Assembly: GCA_037447605.1 (NCBI GenBank) | Contig: CM074814.1 | Span: 2,119,309 to 2,183,308 of the forward strand | From: Zygnema circumcarinatum | Lineage: Eukaryota > Streptophyta > Zygnematophyceae > Zygnematales > Zygnemataceae | Length of the DNA: 64,000 bases | Direction: 5' to 3' | In this document: one piece after another, positions 39,921 through 53,234 of the stretch | Position numbering within the stretch: the stretch's first letter is position 1 | How the letters are laid out: each line of letters opens with the position of its first letter | Position numbers and translations under genes: made by a program | The notes under the pieces: generated by a model | The model's database searches: none | The model's input: only the letters and a program-made list of their open reading frames with translations | Told to the model about the DNA's origin: nothing

Positions 39921-42900
39921 CTAAAGAAGGAGAGGAGTGAGGGGAATCTCATTCAGGTTTGTCCCCTTCGGTGGGTTGAAGTGGGGACGCAGGCCCAACC
40001 AGCACTTGTAATAGTCTGCATCAAGTTGGGGCGAGGAGAGAGCTGCCTTTGTCACTCGGGGAATGTAGAGAACCTCAAACATGAAAGCGAGAGTATCTCC
40101 GGGAAGCTTGTTGGGGCCTGCAACTGCCTCCTCCGAAACAGCTTTCTGCAGGCAAAAGGGGGACATTAATTTTGAAAGCGGTGAATGCAAGCAGACAATG
40201 GGAAACTGGCAGGACATTGTTTCGACATGCGCAATAGGTTGTGAATCAAAGAATGAAATGTATGAAGTGTAAAGGGTACAGAACAAACCTCAAAGGTGGA
40301 TGTATCTGGGCCATGAGGAGACATGCTAGAATGGAGGCTGCTTCCTCCTGGCAAGAACCCATCTGCCTTAGCCTGTGAATAAGACATGACCAAACATAAA
40401 GTCGATTAGTAAGCTTGATCCCTTTCAAAATATGCCCGCCTGCGAGAGCGAGCACCTAATTACCAGAAACTATGGAACGTCCGATTGATCCGATTGATGA
40501 ACCACTCTCTCCCTCTCTCTCCCTCTCTCTCTCTCCCTCTCTCTCTCTCTCTCTCGCTCTCTCCCTCTCTCTCTCCCTCTCCCTCTCTTTCTCCCTCTCC
40601 CTCTCTCTCTCACTCTCTCTCTAGCGCTCTACATCTACACAGAGACAAGGCGGCCTACTTCATAGGCTCCACGAATGAGGCCCATAAACTCCGACATGCA
40701 ATTCCGATGAAAGTAAGGCGGACGGAAGGTGTGTTCCGCCACAGTCCAACGCGGAGGGAATATGACAAAGTCCATCAAAGCAACCCCCGGCTGAGCGGTG
40801 GGGCAAGTCAGCACTGCACCCAGTTTAAACATATCAAGCATATCAATATTTAAACAAGCTCTTCTGCTTCAGGTATAGACAAACTGCTCCTTCCAGAAGT
40901 TTCTCTTCACACGGGAGAGGATGATCTCTTATACTTTTCAGCTAAGAAGAAGCTTCTTACTTAAGGTAAGAAGACTTGCCATATGTAAGTAGGTTCACAA
41001 ACCGAGATAGCAAAGAAGAAACAAGGTGGTGAAATCTGAAAGCGTACCTGTGAAGATGGAGGGGTCAGGGTGGTCAAAAGAAACGGCATTCATAGGACAG
41101 AATTTGGAGAGGTCGTACTGCCAGCCATACCAACAAACCATGCAAATAAGGTGAATTCGGACGTTCAGTTCATAGTTCTGCATCTCATATTGCTTCATCA
41201 ACCAAATCGCCCACATTACTTGCTTATCCCTAAAACCCTTGTTAGTGGAATCGATCACGTCGATGCCATTTGACTTAAAAACGCTACCGAACTGCGGATA
41301 GAAGCATATTGTGGCTTAGGATTTGTTGCAGGATACTGCAGGGATCAAATATCAACCATTCAAACCTGAACCCATGGACCATGCAAACACATGCCCCAGA
41401 AGATGTACATAAAAAAATGGGAAGGATGTCCTTACCTTGTACGGAGCATAATTTCCATGCCAAGCCACAACATTGAAGGGCGAAAAATCCTGCTTAGCCT
41501 CGAATAGGAGCCCATCAAACTTGTGAAAGACAGTAAAACCAGTGCGGATTTTGTCGTCAAACCACGCAACAGGGGTCAAGAAATCGCGGGGATTGGCCAG
41601 ACCATTGGCCCCTGCAATGGAGTTTTCAACATTCGGTCTCATTCAGATCGAATAGGAAAATCAAACAAATGATCGGCTGCGGCCCAACACATGGTAATAC
41701 CACATCAACAGCTACCAATTGAACTTGCCACGTGTCGCGTACCGATTGGTCCAAGTTCTGGCAGGCGGAGATGGTTGCCAAAAACTTCGCATATGTACCC
41801 ACGAGAGGGTCCATCCGGAAGATTGACAGAAAACCGAACTCCCATCTGTACTACGGCGATTTCTCCAGGGGCTACCTCAAGTTTGCCGAATTCTGTGGTG
41901 ATCCAAAGTCCTGTTGAGAGAAAAGAGGCAAAATGGAGCATGTGAATGACAATAACAGTAAGGGAGGAAAGCCTTGCCCATAACATGCTCACCGTACCAT
42001 CATCAATGAGCAAGTAGTGGAAGACAAGAAATGCTTTTAAGCGCTTTTAGTTTCTAGAACGAGCTTAGCTTCCTGAGATGTGAAGCTTGGATGAATTCTA
42101 CACTCTGCTTTGCTTTATCGTCACTCATTGTCGCAAACCTTCTGAAGGCTTTTACAAGTGAAACATAAGGCTGCTGTCATATATTTTAGAAGTCCAATAA
42201 CAGGGCCCCAATAATGCTGCATTTTGGACCTCGTACAAGCCAAAATAAAGCCCACAATTCGCGACCTTCAGCATTGCCGTTCACTTCAAGATTTGGTTGA
42301 CTTACTGCCTTGTTGCGGCACAATGAGGAAATCCCCATCAGCATTCGCTAAAGCACGCTCATCCATGTTTCCATTAGCTGCATATCTGTATACATGCCCC
42401 ACAGTAATATCAATAAATAGCAGGAAAAGCTTACGTTTTACACCGCAGTCACTTCCTTTTTCATTATATTCAATCGAAAAGGTTCACCTTTACGCTTTAA
42501 CTGGAAAGGCTTAACCTAAGGACTGAGTTTTTCATTGTTTAGGTCACTGACATGTGCACGGCGTAGCCGCTTTTGGTTGATGGGCTGCCTGCTCCACAAA
42601 CAGTAATAAGCCCTTCAAGAAAGTCAGTCGGCTCGGAAGGAATGGGTGTGGGCTTCCAACGGAGCTGATTCGGGGTAGCTGTGGTCGACTTATCAGTGAA
42701 GTCGGCAGTCAGACGTGTATGGAGCGTGTCATTACAGGGTCGGAATGGCTCATGAGTAACTGATGGTTTGATACGATAAAGCCAGCTGAAAAACATAAAC
42801 ATCTCCCCATCCTTCAAAGGGTGCTTTGTGAAGAAATGACGGAGTTCAGACCTAAATATGCCTAGTCTGACACTCAGGTCTCTAGAACCGCAAAACAAAC

Positions 42901-43533
42901 CAGATCCTACACCCAACTTATCCTGATGTGTATGAGTGGAATGGAGTGTGGGGAGAAAGAACGGGAAGAGAGGGGAGGGGTGGGAGAGTGTGAGAGAGAG
43001 AGCGAGAGTGAAAACCCAGGAGCGAGAGGAGGGAAAAAGGTAGGAGGAACAAAAGGACACACAAACGGCGCAGCAGAGAGGCGAGCGACGTCGAACAAAG
43101 ATTATATGATATTCGACAAACGTATTCTAAGAATGAGTAGAACATTCTAGCAAAGTTTCAAATTTAAAATACTTTGAACACCATCTGACATGAATTGCTT
43201 CCACATCGCATGATGCATCTGCATAGTGTGAGAAAGTGCAACGAATTGGATTCTGTCAGTCCGTGATAGGCTGCTGCACCTGCGCTGATTCGACCCTCGC
43301 GCCGCCGTAAAGGCAGTTCCAGATATCTGCTCGGCGTAGAGGCCAAAAGGGCAAACCTGGGGGCTGTTCTGCCCAACAGGAAGCGCTCCCGGAAGTGCTT
43401 CACTCTGAAAGTGGTTCCCAAATCCACTCAAATATTGAAGGCTGGCGAAGGCAGCATCGCCTTCGACCTCATTCATTCCTAAAGCTGCATCCTTGCCCGG
43501 TTCTCCACCATGGATGCTACCGGCTGGCGGCAT
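39921..43533 (-). CDS. HGD: Homogentisate 1,2-dioxygenase
   Basis: Nine exons in minus order: 43533-43280, 42785-42552, 42385-42306, 41910-41743, 41611-41436, 41117-41048, 40813-40659, 40372-40289 and 40145-39921, total 481 residues, all joins in phase. The enzyme opens the homogentisate ring to maleylacetoacetate in tyrosine catabolism, competing with tocopherol and plastoquinone synthesis. Diagnostic segments are [77 protein letters not shown] and FVIFPPRW. Iron ligands are visible: His363 and Glu369 ([10 protein letters not shown]) and His399 (SPHGP), with the catalytic-base His320 (FDHPDPSIF); spacings equal those of human HGD (292, 335, 341, 371). Start 43533 is the first in-frame ATG. 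It shares a 1.8-kb divergent spacer with the histidine kinase gene. Confidence 0.97.
40496..40622 (+). repeat. (CT)n / CCCTCTCT microsatellite in an HGD intron
   Basis: Imperfect CT run about 125 bp long between the exons ending at 40659 and starting at 40372; a GA tract in the transcript. Confidence 0.9.
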
Positions 43534-45356
43534 TCCGAAGGCCTGATCACTTATGCTTGCTCTCTTCTCGCTTCGAAAGACTCCTTCTCCGTCACAACAC
43601 CCGTTCCTTCAACCGTAACCCCGACCGTGACCCTAATCCTAAGCCTACTCCTAACCCTAAATGGAAACCCTACCACTGCAAGATACGGCGCTTCTTCGTC
43701 TTCTACTAAATCCTGACCGCAGCTTTCCAGATATATTCTCGGACCCACATTCCTCCTCTCCTAAATTATTCTTCACGCGCTGTGTGGAGGCCGATGCTGG
43801 CATGCAGCCCCAGCCATGGCGAGCATTTCTTCCAGCGCCATATTTACAGTTTTAGGGCCTCAGAGCTGATAGCGGCAGTGCAGGAAGGCGTCAGTGTCAC
43901 GACACGTCTGCTTCAGGGCCTGGACCAGACTAGCTAGCCAAATATTGACTAACCAAAGTTTGGCTAACTGAATGTCACATCTGACTAGGAGATTGTAGTT
44001 GGATTATAGTCAGAAAAGTGACTAATCAAACGGTCAACAATCTAGTTACGTTTTAGTAAGTGAATACGGACGCTTTTAGTCATCAGCGTTTAGTCAGAAA
44101 ACTACTCTAGTCCTTTAGTTTTTTGTGGTAATTTTCCTCAAGTCATGAAAATTAAGTCGAGAATCTGCACAGCCAACGGAACTGGGAAACCAAGCAAGTG
44201 AAAGGACGTGTAACGTTAACTTTAACCTTAACTGCGACGCATAGATCTGTCTGGTTGCCCGCGCACATGGAAATTCATCGTCCGGACTGAGATCGTCCGC
44301 CCGGGGCGGCTGGTCCCGCCTTCCCCGCCGGTATCGCTACGGTCCAAAATTTGCCGCCCTCTCGACATTCGCCGTACAAAGGGAGACCGCGTCGCGACAA
44401 ATCCACGTTTGACGGCGATCAATGCCACATCCCCCCACGTGCAGCTTCAGATTCTAAGGACCATTCCATACCCTTTTTTTTGTCTGGGCTTTAAAAGAAC
44501 ATTTCTGGCTGCCCGACATTCATTCGCTGACCAAGTGCATATCGCAGCTCGATCTCGGGCAGACCGAAAATTAGGGCTCACTGGATGTTTTTCGTCGTCC
44601 GTACCCTTTCCTTTTCCAATGTCCCCTCTATTTATTTTCAAATGTAGGCCGATCCCGATCTCCAGCACGTGTCATAAGTATCCCCCTGGGGACGCCTTTC
44701 TCCATCATTTCCGTCGGACGTATCCCCCCGAGGACGGCTATCTGGTCAAAGTACCTCCCCGCCGCCCACCTTAAAAGCGCATAAAGGGGGGCCGTCCAGC
44801 CGCCTTTACTGTACGACCGTACGGTCCCATCCAGGTCAGCAATGAAGGGCTGTCCTTTTCGGAGGGGACTCAGCTGAGCAGGCCAATCACAGACTGCCAC
44901 GTCAGATATTATGACACGTGGCACTCTCTGATTGGATGGGTCTGTCTTGAATTGGGACCCACTTTCAGGGAAAGCTCTGGCTGCCTGCCTGCAGGTTCCC
45001 AAGGAGGGGGGTGCTGTAGGCCATGGCTGCCAAGGCATGAGTTGGAAGAATGAGCTGCTTCAGGTTGTCATGTATTCCAGCATGCCCTTGTTCTGAATGG
45101 CACTCTCGTATTTTCGCTCCAGATCCGTTTCCTAGAAATTCCTGCATATGAACTTTGCGGCATAGTGTCAAGATTCTGCAAACTTTTGTACAATTGTCAA
45201 TGACTACTGAACCTGTCCCCCGCAGTGCATTCAGAAGATGTGAGATAACTTCAGATCGACTGTGAAGCGGACTTATGCGTGAGACTGAGACACATTCGCT
45301 CTCTTAAGTTTCGAATTCTTGCTTCGTGCGGTAGACATTGAAGCCAGCTCTAGGCA
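43534..45356. promoter_or_regulatory. Divergent spacer between HGD and the histidine kinase
   Basis: 1.8 kb without a recognised gene. Contains telomere-like CCCTAA words at 43620-43672, repetitive AGTCAGAAAA/GACTA words at 43930-44130, and the CCAAT/ACGTG palindrome at 44883-44936 nearer the kinase gene. Confidence 0.45.
44883..44936. promoter_or_regulatory. Palindromic CCAAT–CCACGT–ACGTGG–ATTGG composite
   Basis: CCAATCACAGA, CTGCCACGTCA, then TGACACGTGGCA and CTCTGATTGG: each half mirrors the other about 44910. NF-Y-type CCAAT boxes flank two ACGT-core boxes. It is 420-470 bp before the histidine kinase ATG. This is the clearest copy of a motif arrangement recurring in the window. Confidence 0.6.
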
Positions 45357-48300
45357 ATGTGGCATCGGTCGCGCTTTCACGGTAGCCATGAACGGGATAT
45401 GGAACGAGAGAGGGACCCTGAAGCAGCGTCTGTGGTGTCCATGGAGTCGCAGCCGCTCTCGCAGTCAGACATAGGGAGTACAAACGGTGGCGAGTTTCGG
45501 GACAGTGATGATGAGTTCGAAAGCGAACCCGTAGTACTATGCTGCTGTCAAGGCCTTCTCGCAGCTTCTCCTGTGAAGTTGCCGGATTTTCTGAAACTCA
45601 CCTCTTGGTTGCGGTTCAGTCCAAGGTGGCGCTTTGTTCTGCTTGCGGTTTGGGCGTTCGTGGGACTCATTGTAGCCGGCAGCGTTTTTACTATCACTTA
45701 CACTTCACATCAAGGCAAGCGGCAGGTAGGTGCTTATATCTTGGACGCATTTCAAAACAAGAAGAAGCTGAGCTAACGTTTTTTTTAGCGGAGACATGTA
45801 TTTCTCGGGCCAGTTTTTCTAATAGTGCATGAATCGCAGAAAGTCTTAATTCTCTTAATTTCTTCTCGTTTTTCTCTTCCTTAAATGTCAATAAAAAACT
45901 TGTTTTTGGTCACTAAAACTAAAGTCTAAACTATTGCCATTTTTAGGAAAAGGTAAAGAATAACTAGTTTGTCCAGTCAAAGCAAGCTTTTCCATAAGCG
46001 GCCCCCCGGGGCTTGGTATAAGTTTAGATTGTAGAGCCAATTGATTCTTGTACCGCCAGTTTCAGCTGTGCTACCATTGAGTTGAAAAGAATGCAGGCTC
46101 GATGAATCTGCTGCTTCCGCCAAATGAGACCTGATTATTTTTTTCTTTGTCGGAGTTCACGTATTAGGGCAGAGTTATGTTAGGATTTGCTAACAATAAG
46201 GGTAGTCACATGAATTTGTACATGTTAAGAAAACAATCTTACTACGCTCTCTAAAAGCACTACATCTGTTTATCTATAATGGCTTGAGTTGTCATGCTTG
46301 TGCCGAGACTACTCGTTGTTAGTGCCGCAAGGGTGCTCATGAAATTGCCCTTTAACTGATCTTATTTGGAGAACAATTAAGTGCAGCATTGGAGTATTGC
46401 AGGCGCTACTGATAAACTACAATTGTTGCCTAGCTGCGTTAGACACTCTCACGTCCGTTAACTCACTTCTCACGCCTGTTTACTGCTTCTTGTATGGCAT
46501 CTTGGCTTCCCCTCCCATAGCAATTCATTGAGCAACGATGTGACTCCTGGGCAAGACTCCTCAATGAGGGCTTCAGAGAAACGTCCAACCAGGTGAGCTG
46601 ATATGTAAGTAGCAGTTGCATTCGCTTTTGACAGCAAACTAGGAGGCTATAAGTGAGTTACTTCAATAGAAAACCGTGTAGCTAGTCCTCATACCCTCCT
46701 AGCATTTGAAACATTTGAGAAATGAGCGCGTCATAATGACCAAACCATTCACTCAAGTTAGGTACCCTGCAACTCGTTCTGCTGCTATCGCAATCATATG
46801 GCCCACAGCATTTTCAATGTCCCTGTTTTGGGTTTTTTGGGTTTCCATTTTTTTTTAATGAGCTTTTCTCTGTCTTATAATCTAAAGGAAGTAGTGCTCG
46901 AGATATTTCCTGTTTTGTACTACCACCTTGCATACTCTGATATGCAGTCACTTAATTTTATGCATCCTCGTGTCCTGCATGACTTGTTAGAACTTGTACT
47001 TGTAGCATTTGAACTGTGGGGGCGCAACTTGAGGCATGATGCGGTTACAAATTTATTAGTGCTCCTTTTCGCTTGGGCAGTTATTGGAATTGGTTTATGG
47101 AAAGATGCTTTAGTTTCTCATACACAGGCTTTGTCAACTTGCAGGCTCGCGTATTCTCAAATCTCGTCTCCACCTTGTATTTTCGTAAACCTAATGGCAC
47201 TTTGGACGCTGTGAGTTTTTCAGCCCCATCTACTCTCAGAAAGTCATTAACTTTCAGAAGGCAAAAGCTTGTAAGTCAATTATCAATCTTAGGTGAAACC
47301 TTGAAGATGTGCAGCCAGGCAACGTCAACTACCTCACTGAATTCACTTCGGAAAATGTCTGGGTGGGAAATCAGGACACATTTTTGGAGATCGCGGGAGA
47401 CACTGATTATGCCCGACCCCTCTTGCTGGGAATCAGCTTTGCTCTTCTTGTTAGTGATGCTAACCGGAGTGCTTTTGAAGCTTCAATGGGTCCCGGTTAC
47501 TGCATTAGGTAAGGTGCTGACCGCCAAAGGTTAGTCTGATCCCAGTAGCTTTCTTGGCAAAGTTCAGGTTCTTCTTGCTGAGAAACCTACCTGAGGAGGA
47601 GCATCGATCCTTCTGGTTTAGACTGAGACTATTCTCATTCTTCTCACGTCTTTTAGAAAGCTTATTTGCCAAGAATCCAACTGCTTTTCTCTCTCACCAC
47701 CGGCAAAAAGAACTGTGTTAGTTTTGCTGAAATACTTAATGATGTGAGTACACAGCATTGTTCCTAACTTTTCTGCAGTTACCTCCTTCTGGGATTGGCT
47801 TTGGATTCAGAAACCATGAAGGCCAGTGCCAAAGCAAAAAGCCGGACTATGCTCCTCTTCTATTCGGTCAAGCCGTGGGTCCCTCTGGCAGTTTTATGCC
47901 AATTTCACAGTTTTCAATAGATCTCTTAAGTGGTACTTTATCGCCCATTTTTCCTCAGCCCCATTACCCCACAGAACCATGGTTGGCATGTCTGGAATAC
48001 CTCTCCCAAATCAAATAGCAGCTCACCCTTACCCTTACCCTGCACGGTATCTACCTCTCATTTGGCTCTAGTTTCCCCTTAATATGCCTGTGCTCTACTA
48101 CTTACTGCTTGCTTTGCTATTGTATGGATGCCATGGTTTCTTGCAGAGGAGAATCTGACTGATTCACTCACCCGGATTCGAGATGAAGGATTGCAAGGAG
48201 CTTTGGGGGTACCGTCTAGTGTGACCCTGAATAACATAAGCAGCATCGTCCTTCTAAAATCTTTCCCTGTGTTTTACGATAGAGTAGCTCCGTCCGCTGG

Positions 48301-51300
48301 CTCGACAGTGGAGGCCTTTCGAGCATCAGTGGGAGGCTTCATTGTTGCTGGTTTTATTTTCCATGGTATTTGGGAGACAGTACTAGAGGTAAACTACAAG
48401 AACCCTAGATTATTTATCAGGAATCTTCTCTCTTGTCGTTACTTCCGATGTCTTCTTCAACTGAGGTTTGACTGCCTTCAAGGAATCCCTTAGGAAATAC
48501 TTCTATGAATAGAGATATGTGAACTTTCCGAAGATGATTTCTCCAAGCATGTAACGCTTAGTATCGCTCTTGTATGCATTTGCGCCGACGTTCATTGTTC
48601 ATATGTTTCAAGGGAAATGCAGCAGCATTTTTGTACCGTGATTCTGAGGCTCCACATTGTGTGTGCATGCAGAACACCCTTCCCAATACTGACGTGCTTT
48701 CCCGCATATATGATGTGACCAATCGTTCTAATCCCATTTTATTACAAGGGTCAAACAATGAACTGATATCTGTTGAGCATGACGACTATGCACACGTTAG
48801 TCCTTTGAACTTCAGTGATTCATATCGTCAGCATGAGATCCGCTGTCGGTACGTTGACCTTTTCTTGTTACTGGGCCTGGAGGAAGCACATTGGACTTGT
48901 TTTCAAGTTGTCAAATTGTCAGTGTCAATTGGGCGTGATGCAAGGATTGCGGTTCATAGAACTGCTAACTTTTCAGCAGTCACTTTCACCAGTGTGGCGC
49001 ACATTCAGTGTAATCGCTGTTAACTTTCCATCGTAATTCATCTCTGCGTTTTGCCTTTTGACAACTGAGGCACTTCATGAGAGTCGTCCTCCCTTCCTGC
49101 TCTCAAATGACCATCCTTTGTTATGCAGGTTCAAGGATATATATGTTTTCCCTATGCAAGCTCTTGGATGGGCAGCGGCTGTTGTTGCAATCGTTATATT
49201 GGCCGGCTATATTGCATGGGCCACATGCTTGCAAATGCAACGCTTGGAGATGGATTTTCGTCGGATGGAAGCCTTGAAAGACAAAATGTAATTCAACAAT
49301 CGCAACTTAACCACTTGTTGGCTTGTGTGAACTTGGGGGGGTTGTATGGAGTGGTCACAAGCAAAAGTTGCAGTGGAATATCCAGAACCTTCGCCTGCCA
49401 TTAAGCTGATCTTGGTGTGTACATTAAAGGTTTGCAAATCGGTTAACTGAGACTGAGTCAGGTTAATCTAGCGTGGCTTCTGCTAAACCAGGATATATGT
49501 GTTCATTGCAATTCAGGAAAATGGCCAAAAAGGCTGCTGAGGCTGCAAGTCGAGCTAAGGGCACATTTCTAGCTACCATGTCGCATGAAATTCGTACACC
49601 CATGAATGGGGTGATAGGTGAGGCACCATACAGACTTCTGTGCGGAAAGGGGGTTACTGTGGCTTGAAAAGATAGAAAGGTAGCCCTCTCTTCTTGAGTT
49701 CGGCTTCTAGTTGAATTGCCTATTTCCGGATTGAGTTTCACTTTGGCAAAACTTGCACCATCATTCGCTCCTCTTTCGCGTTGATTGATAGAGTTATGAT
49801 TTGGACTCTTTGAAGTTTTGACACTCTCTTAGCATAGACATTCTGTCCGTCAACTACAGAGGTTTGGACCCCCTCCATATCCCGTTCGGCCACATAATCA
49901 AAGGCAGGAATTTGCCGAAATGTGGTGCCATAAGGTGACATGCTCGAGTGAACCGTAGTCAGACTGTTGGCTGGTTTGGAATTCGTTAAAGAAGTCGCAG
50001 TTGTTAGATATATATGGATGAATGTGTCAGATATCTGTGCTGCACATATGTATGCTAATGTATGAATGCTGCGTGGCAGGCATGCTGAATCTACTGCTGG
50101 AGACAGGGCTCGATGCTACACAGTTAGACTACGTGGAAACTGCTCGCACGAGTGGGAGGGCATTAGTGGAGCTAATAAATGACATTCTGGACCTATCCAA
50201 AATTGAGGTAGGAAACCAACCATTGAGTCGAGAATTTCAAACGTAGGGACGTCTTTGGACTACATTTTAGAAGGGTGGTGAAATGGGCCTGGCTACCCTA
50301 TTTCGAGATAGGTCTAGATGGAGAAGGCATGGCAATGTTCGTTTGCGTATGAAACAGAGTGTCTCTGAATAGCCATTAGGGAGCTAGTAAATTTCAGCAG
50401 TGATCTTACATTTTCTCAATTGGTGTTTGTGGGCTATTTGTGAAATATATGTTTTTTGTTTCAGGCAAATAAAATGGCCGTGGAGAAGATCCAAATGGAC
50501 ATCCGAGCGGAAGTCGACAATGTTCTTAGTATGTTTGTTGAGAGGCTACGAGAAAAACCACAAGTAGAAGTGGCAGCATTTGTGGCGGATTCTGTCCCAC
50601 CCACCACTTTGGGTGATCCTCTCCGTCTACGGCAGGTACATATGTTCTGTCTACTTCCTATCACTCTGATGCAGATACAAAACAGTGAGTTTTAAGGCAG
50701 CACTTTTGCTCTTTCACGTAATGTACCTTTGGTTATCTGGATGAGAGTTTTTGAAAGGACCATGGTGGGGAGATGTCCATGCTTTCCTTACAGGTTCTTA
50801 TCAACCTGCTCTCTAATTCTTGTAAATTTACCAACAAGGGCCATATCTTCATCGTTATTCGAGCTGCCTACCCCGACGAAGATATCCGCAAAGTTACTGC
50901 AGCCGTCGTTAGTGGCGAAAGCAGTCGACGAATGGACCTTCCCGATATCCACAAGCTTGAAACAATATCGGATACGGTTGAGCTTCTGCCTCTTGACGGT
51001 AGAGATTTCTTCAGACCAAAACGGGTCAACGAGATCACAGAACCGTGTGCAGATGGAGATACGAAAGTAGAGGGTGGAAACCGGACTATTGGGGGAACAT
51101 GGTTAACACTGAGTGAACAGGAAACAGTAGAGAGCTGCAACAGCTGGTTCAAAATAAAGCACATATTGGACGCAAAATCAGGTGTTTTGATGCCATTGTC
51201 GGGCAGTGTAGGAGGCCAAGTCGAGGACAATGCCGGGAATCTTGTCCGACTTGTCATTTCAGTGGAGGTTAGTACTCACCTCCGCTTTTCAATCCTGAAG

Positions 51301-53234
51301 AGACTTCTTTCTAACGTTCCTTTCAATAGTGAAATTTACCCTTCTCACGTACTAGTGGGGTCCTCCATTTGCCTTTTTTTGACCTGCAGGATACAGGTTT
51401 AGGAATTCCATATAATGCGCAGCAAATGATTTTCAAACCATTTGTACAAGCAGATACGAGCACCACCAGGACACATGGTGGAACAGGTAAATGGTTGAAC
51501 GTTCCCTTTTCTTAAATATGCAGTTCAGGAAAGGTAACAATTCATTCGCTCATCCTTTTTTCTATAATGGGTGGTGCAGGTATCGGCCTGACGATTTCGC
51601 GACGACTTGTGCAACTCATGGGAGGCAAATTAGGGTTTGTCTCCAGACCCGGAGTTGGGACCACTTTCTTCTTCGATATGACAGTCCCGTGTGAAATGAA
51701 GCCGTTTAAATCACCACGGACGACAGAATCTGCGAATCATAGGCTGCCAAGTGGCATTCAAATGACAGACTTACAGAACATATCAGTGGCTGTTCTTGAC
51801 GATCGACCGGTCTGGCGAGCTGTGGTGGAGAGTTATCTTCGGAGGTTGGGAGTACAGGTCATAAACGATGACACTACTCCTCTGAACGGAGATAGCATTT
51901 GGACAGGGTCGGTGGGAGATGGGAGAGCAGCCAATGGGGTATCTCCTGCGGGAGATAGTCAGGGGAATCCTGGGCAAGCAAATGGCAGGTCTCACAGATC
52001 GGGAGGAGAGCGTAATTCAGGGGAATTTCCAGGCAACTTTTTTGGACCTGTCCTTGTAGTGGATTCGGATTGGCTAGCAGCACATGGAGGTGTCCGAAGG
52101 GGGTGGAGAGAAAACATTCCATCCAGAATGGAAGAGAGATTGGGTCTGCACGGAGTGAAGAGTCGAGCAATTCTAATGTGTAGGGATAGGGGGATGGAGG
52201 AGGCTGCTAGAATAGCTGGTTTTGATGCCATGTTGGTAAAGCCATTGCGACAAAGTGCATTGGCGGGTTGTTTGGCTCAGTGCTTTGCTATTGGAAGTCG
52301 GAGATTCTCGGGAGGGAGTGTAGCTCCAAGAGGGCCTATTCAGGTGTATGTGCCTGATGGTATGAGCACTAGTGAGAGAAGGGATGGGGAGATGGAAGAG
52401 AGAGCTAAAGCAGAGAAAAAACTGGTGGAGGCGAGTACGCCCCAACCACCGTCGGAGTCGGATGAGAAAGAACTGCTTAAGGAAGCATTTCGAGATCGGC
52501 TCTTTTTGGTGGTAGGTCGTGCTAAAAATACTTCCTTGATGTTACTTCTGACCGTTGAGTTTGACTTCGGCTTGGGTGATGGACTTGTCCATTGAAAAAT
52601 CCTGAGTGGAAAACTGCAGGAAACCACTCCCATGTGGAGGTAGAGCAGAAACGATGTGAAGGATCCGACTTACTTGTGATGGGGGAATTTGTATTGGTGT
52701 CAGGTGGATGACAATATGGTGAACAGAAAAGTGATTGCCAAAATGCTGCAGCGGTATGGAGCAATTGTGGAGGCAGTGGTGGGAGGACCGCAGGCAGTAA
52801 AGCGGCTTCAAGAACCGCACGAATTTGACTGTGTGCTGATGGACATCCAGGTGAAAATTCCCAAGAAAACTTGTATTTTTTCTGGGACTGAATTGGCAGG
52901 AAATGTTCTTCATGAACATGGGGGTTGACCCATGTATTCTTTCCCCTTTTCCTTTCTGAATTCAACATTTGGGGGTGCACAGATGCCGGAAATGGACGGT
53001 TTCGAGGCAACACTGCGGATACGAAAGAATGAGTTGGAGACAGAGAGATACAACACTCATGGCAGGATCCCAATTTTTGCACTCACTGCAGACATAGTTG
53101 CAGGGACTCGGGAGAAGTGCTTTGAGTCGGGGATGGATGGCTTCATGTCCAAACCCATTGAACAAGACCAGCTTTACCGCGTAGTGCTGCCTTTGTTTAC
53201 TGACTTGCCACAGGGAGACAACGCTATGCCTTGA
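45357..53234 (+). CDS. CHASE-domain hybrid histidine kinase (cytokinin-receptor type)
   Basis: Sixteen exons: 45357-45725, 46521-46592, 47145-47210, 47315-47508, 47811-47932, 48147-48388, 48673-48848, 49129-49287, 49517-49617, 50080-50207, 50465-50635, 50794-51267, 51390-51486, 51580-52511, 52704-52850 and 52983-53234; 1233 residues, all in phase. Order: cytosolic N-terminus, TM1 (~93-114), CHASE (~147-412), TM2 (~424-446), His kinase with phosphoacceptor His490 in [14 protein letters not shown]-box [30 protein letters not shown], a degenerate receiver (~790-1000), and a true receiver with VVDDN, Asp1148 (LMDIQMPEMDG) and Lys1207 (MSKPI). This is the layout of AHK2/3/4 cytokinin receptors, which sit in ER/plasma membrane and feed phosphotransfer to HPt proteins. 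The CHASE domain is divergent: it keeps [15 protein letters not shown] and PDYAPLLF but lacks the usual FER and GW motifs, so ligand specificity is uncertain. Confidence 0.95.
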
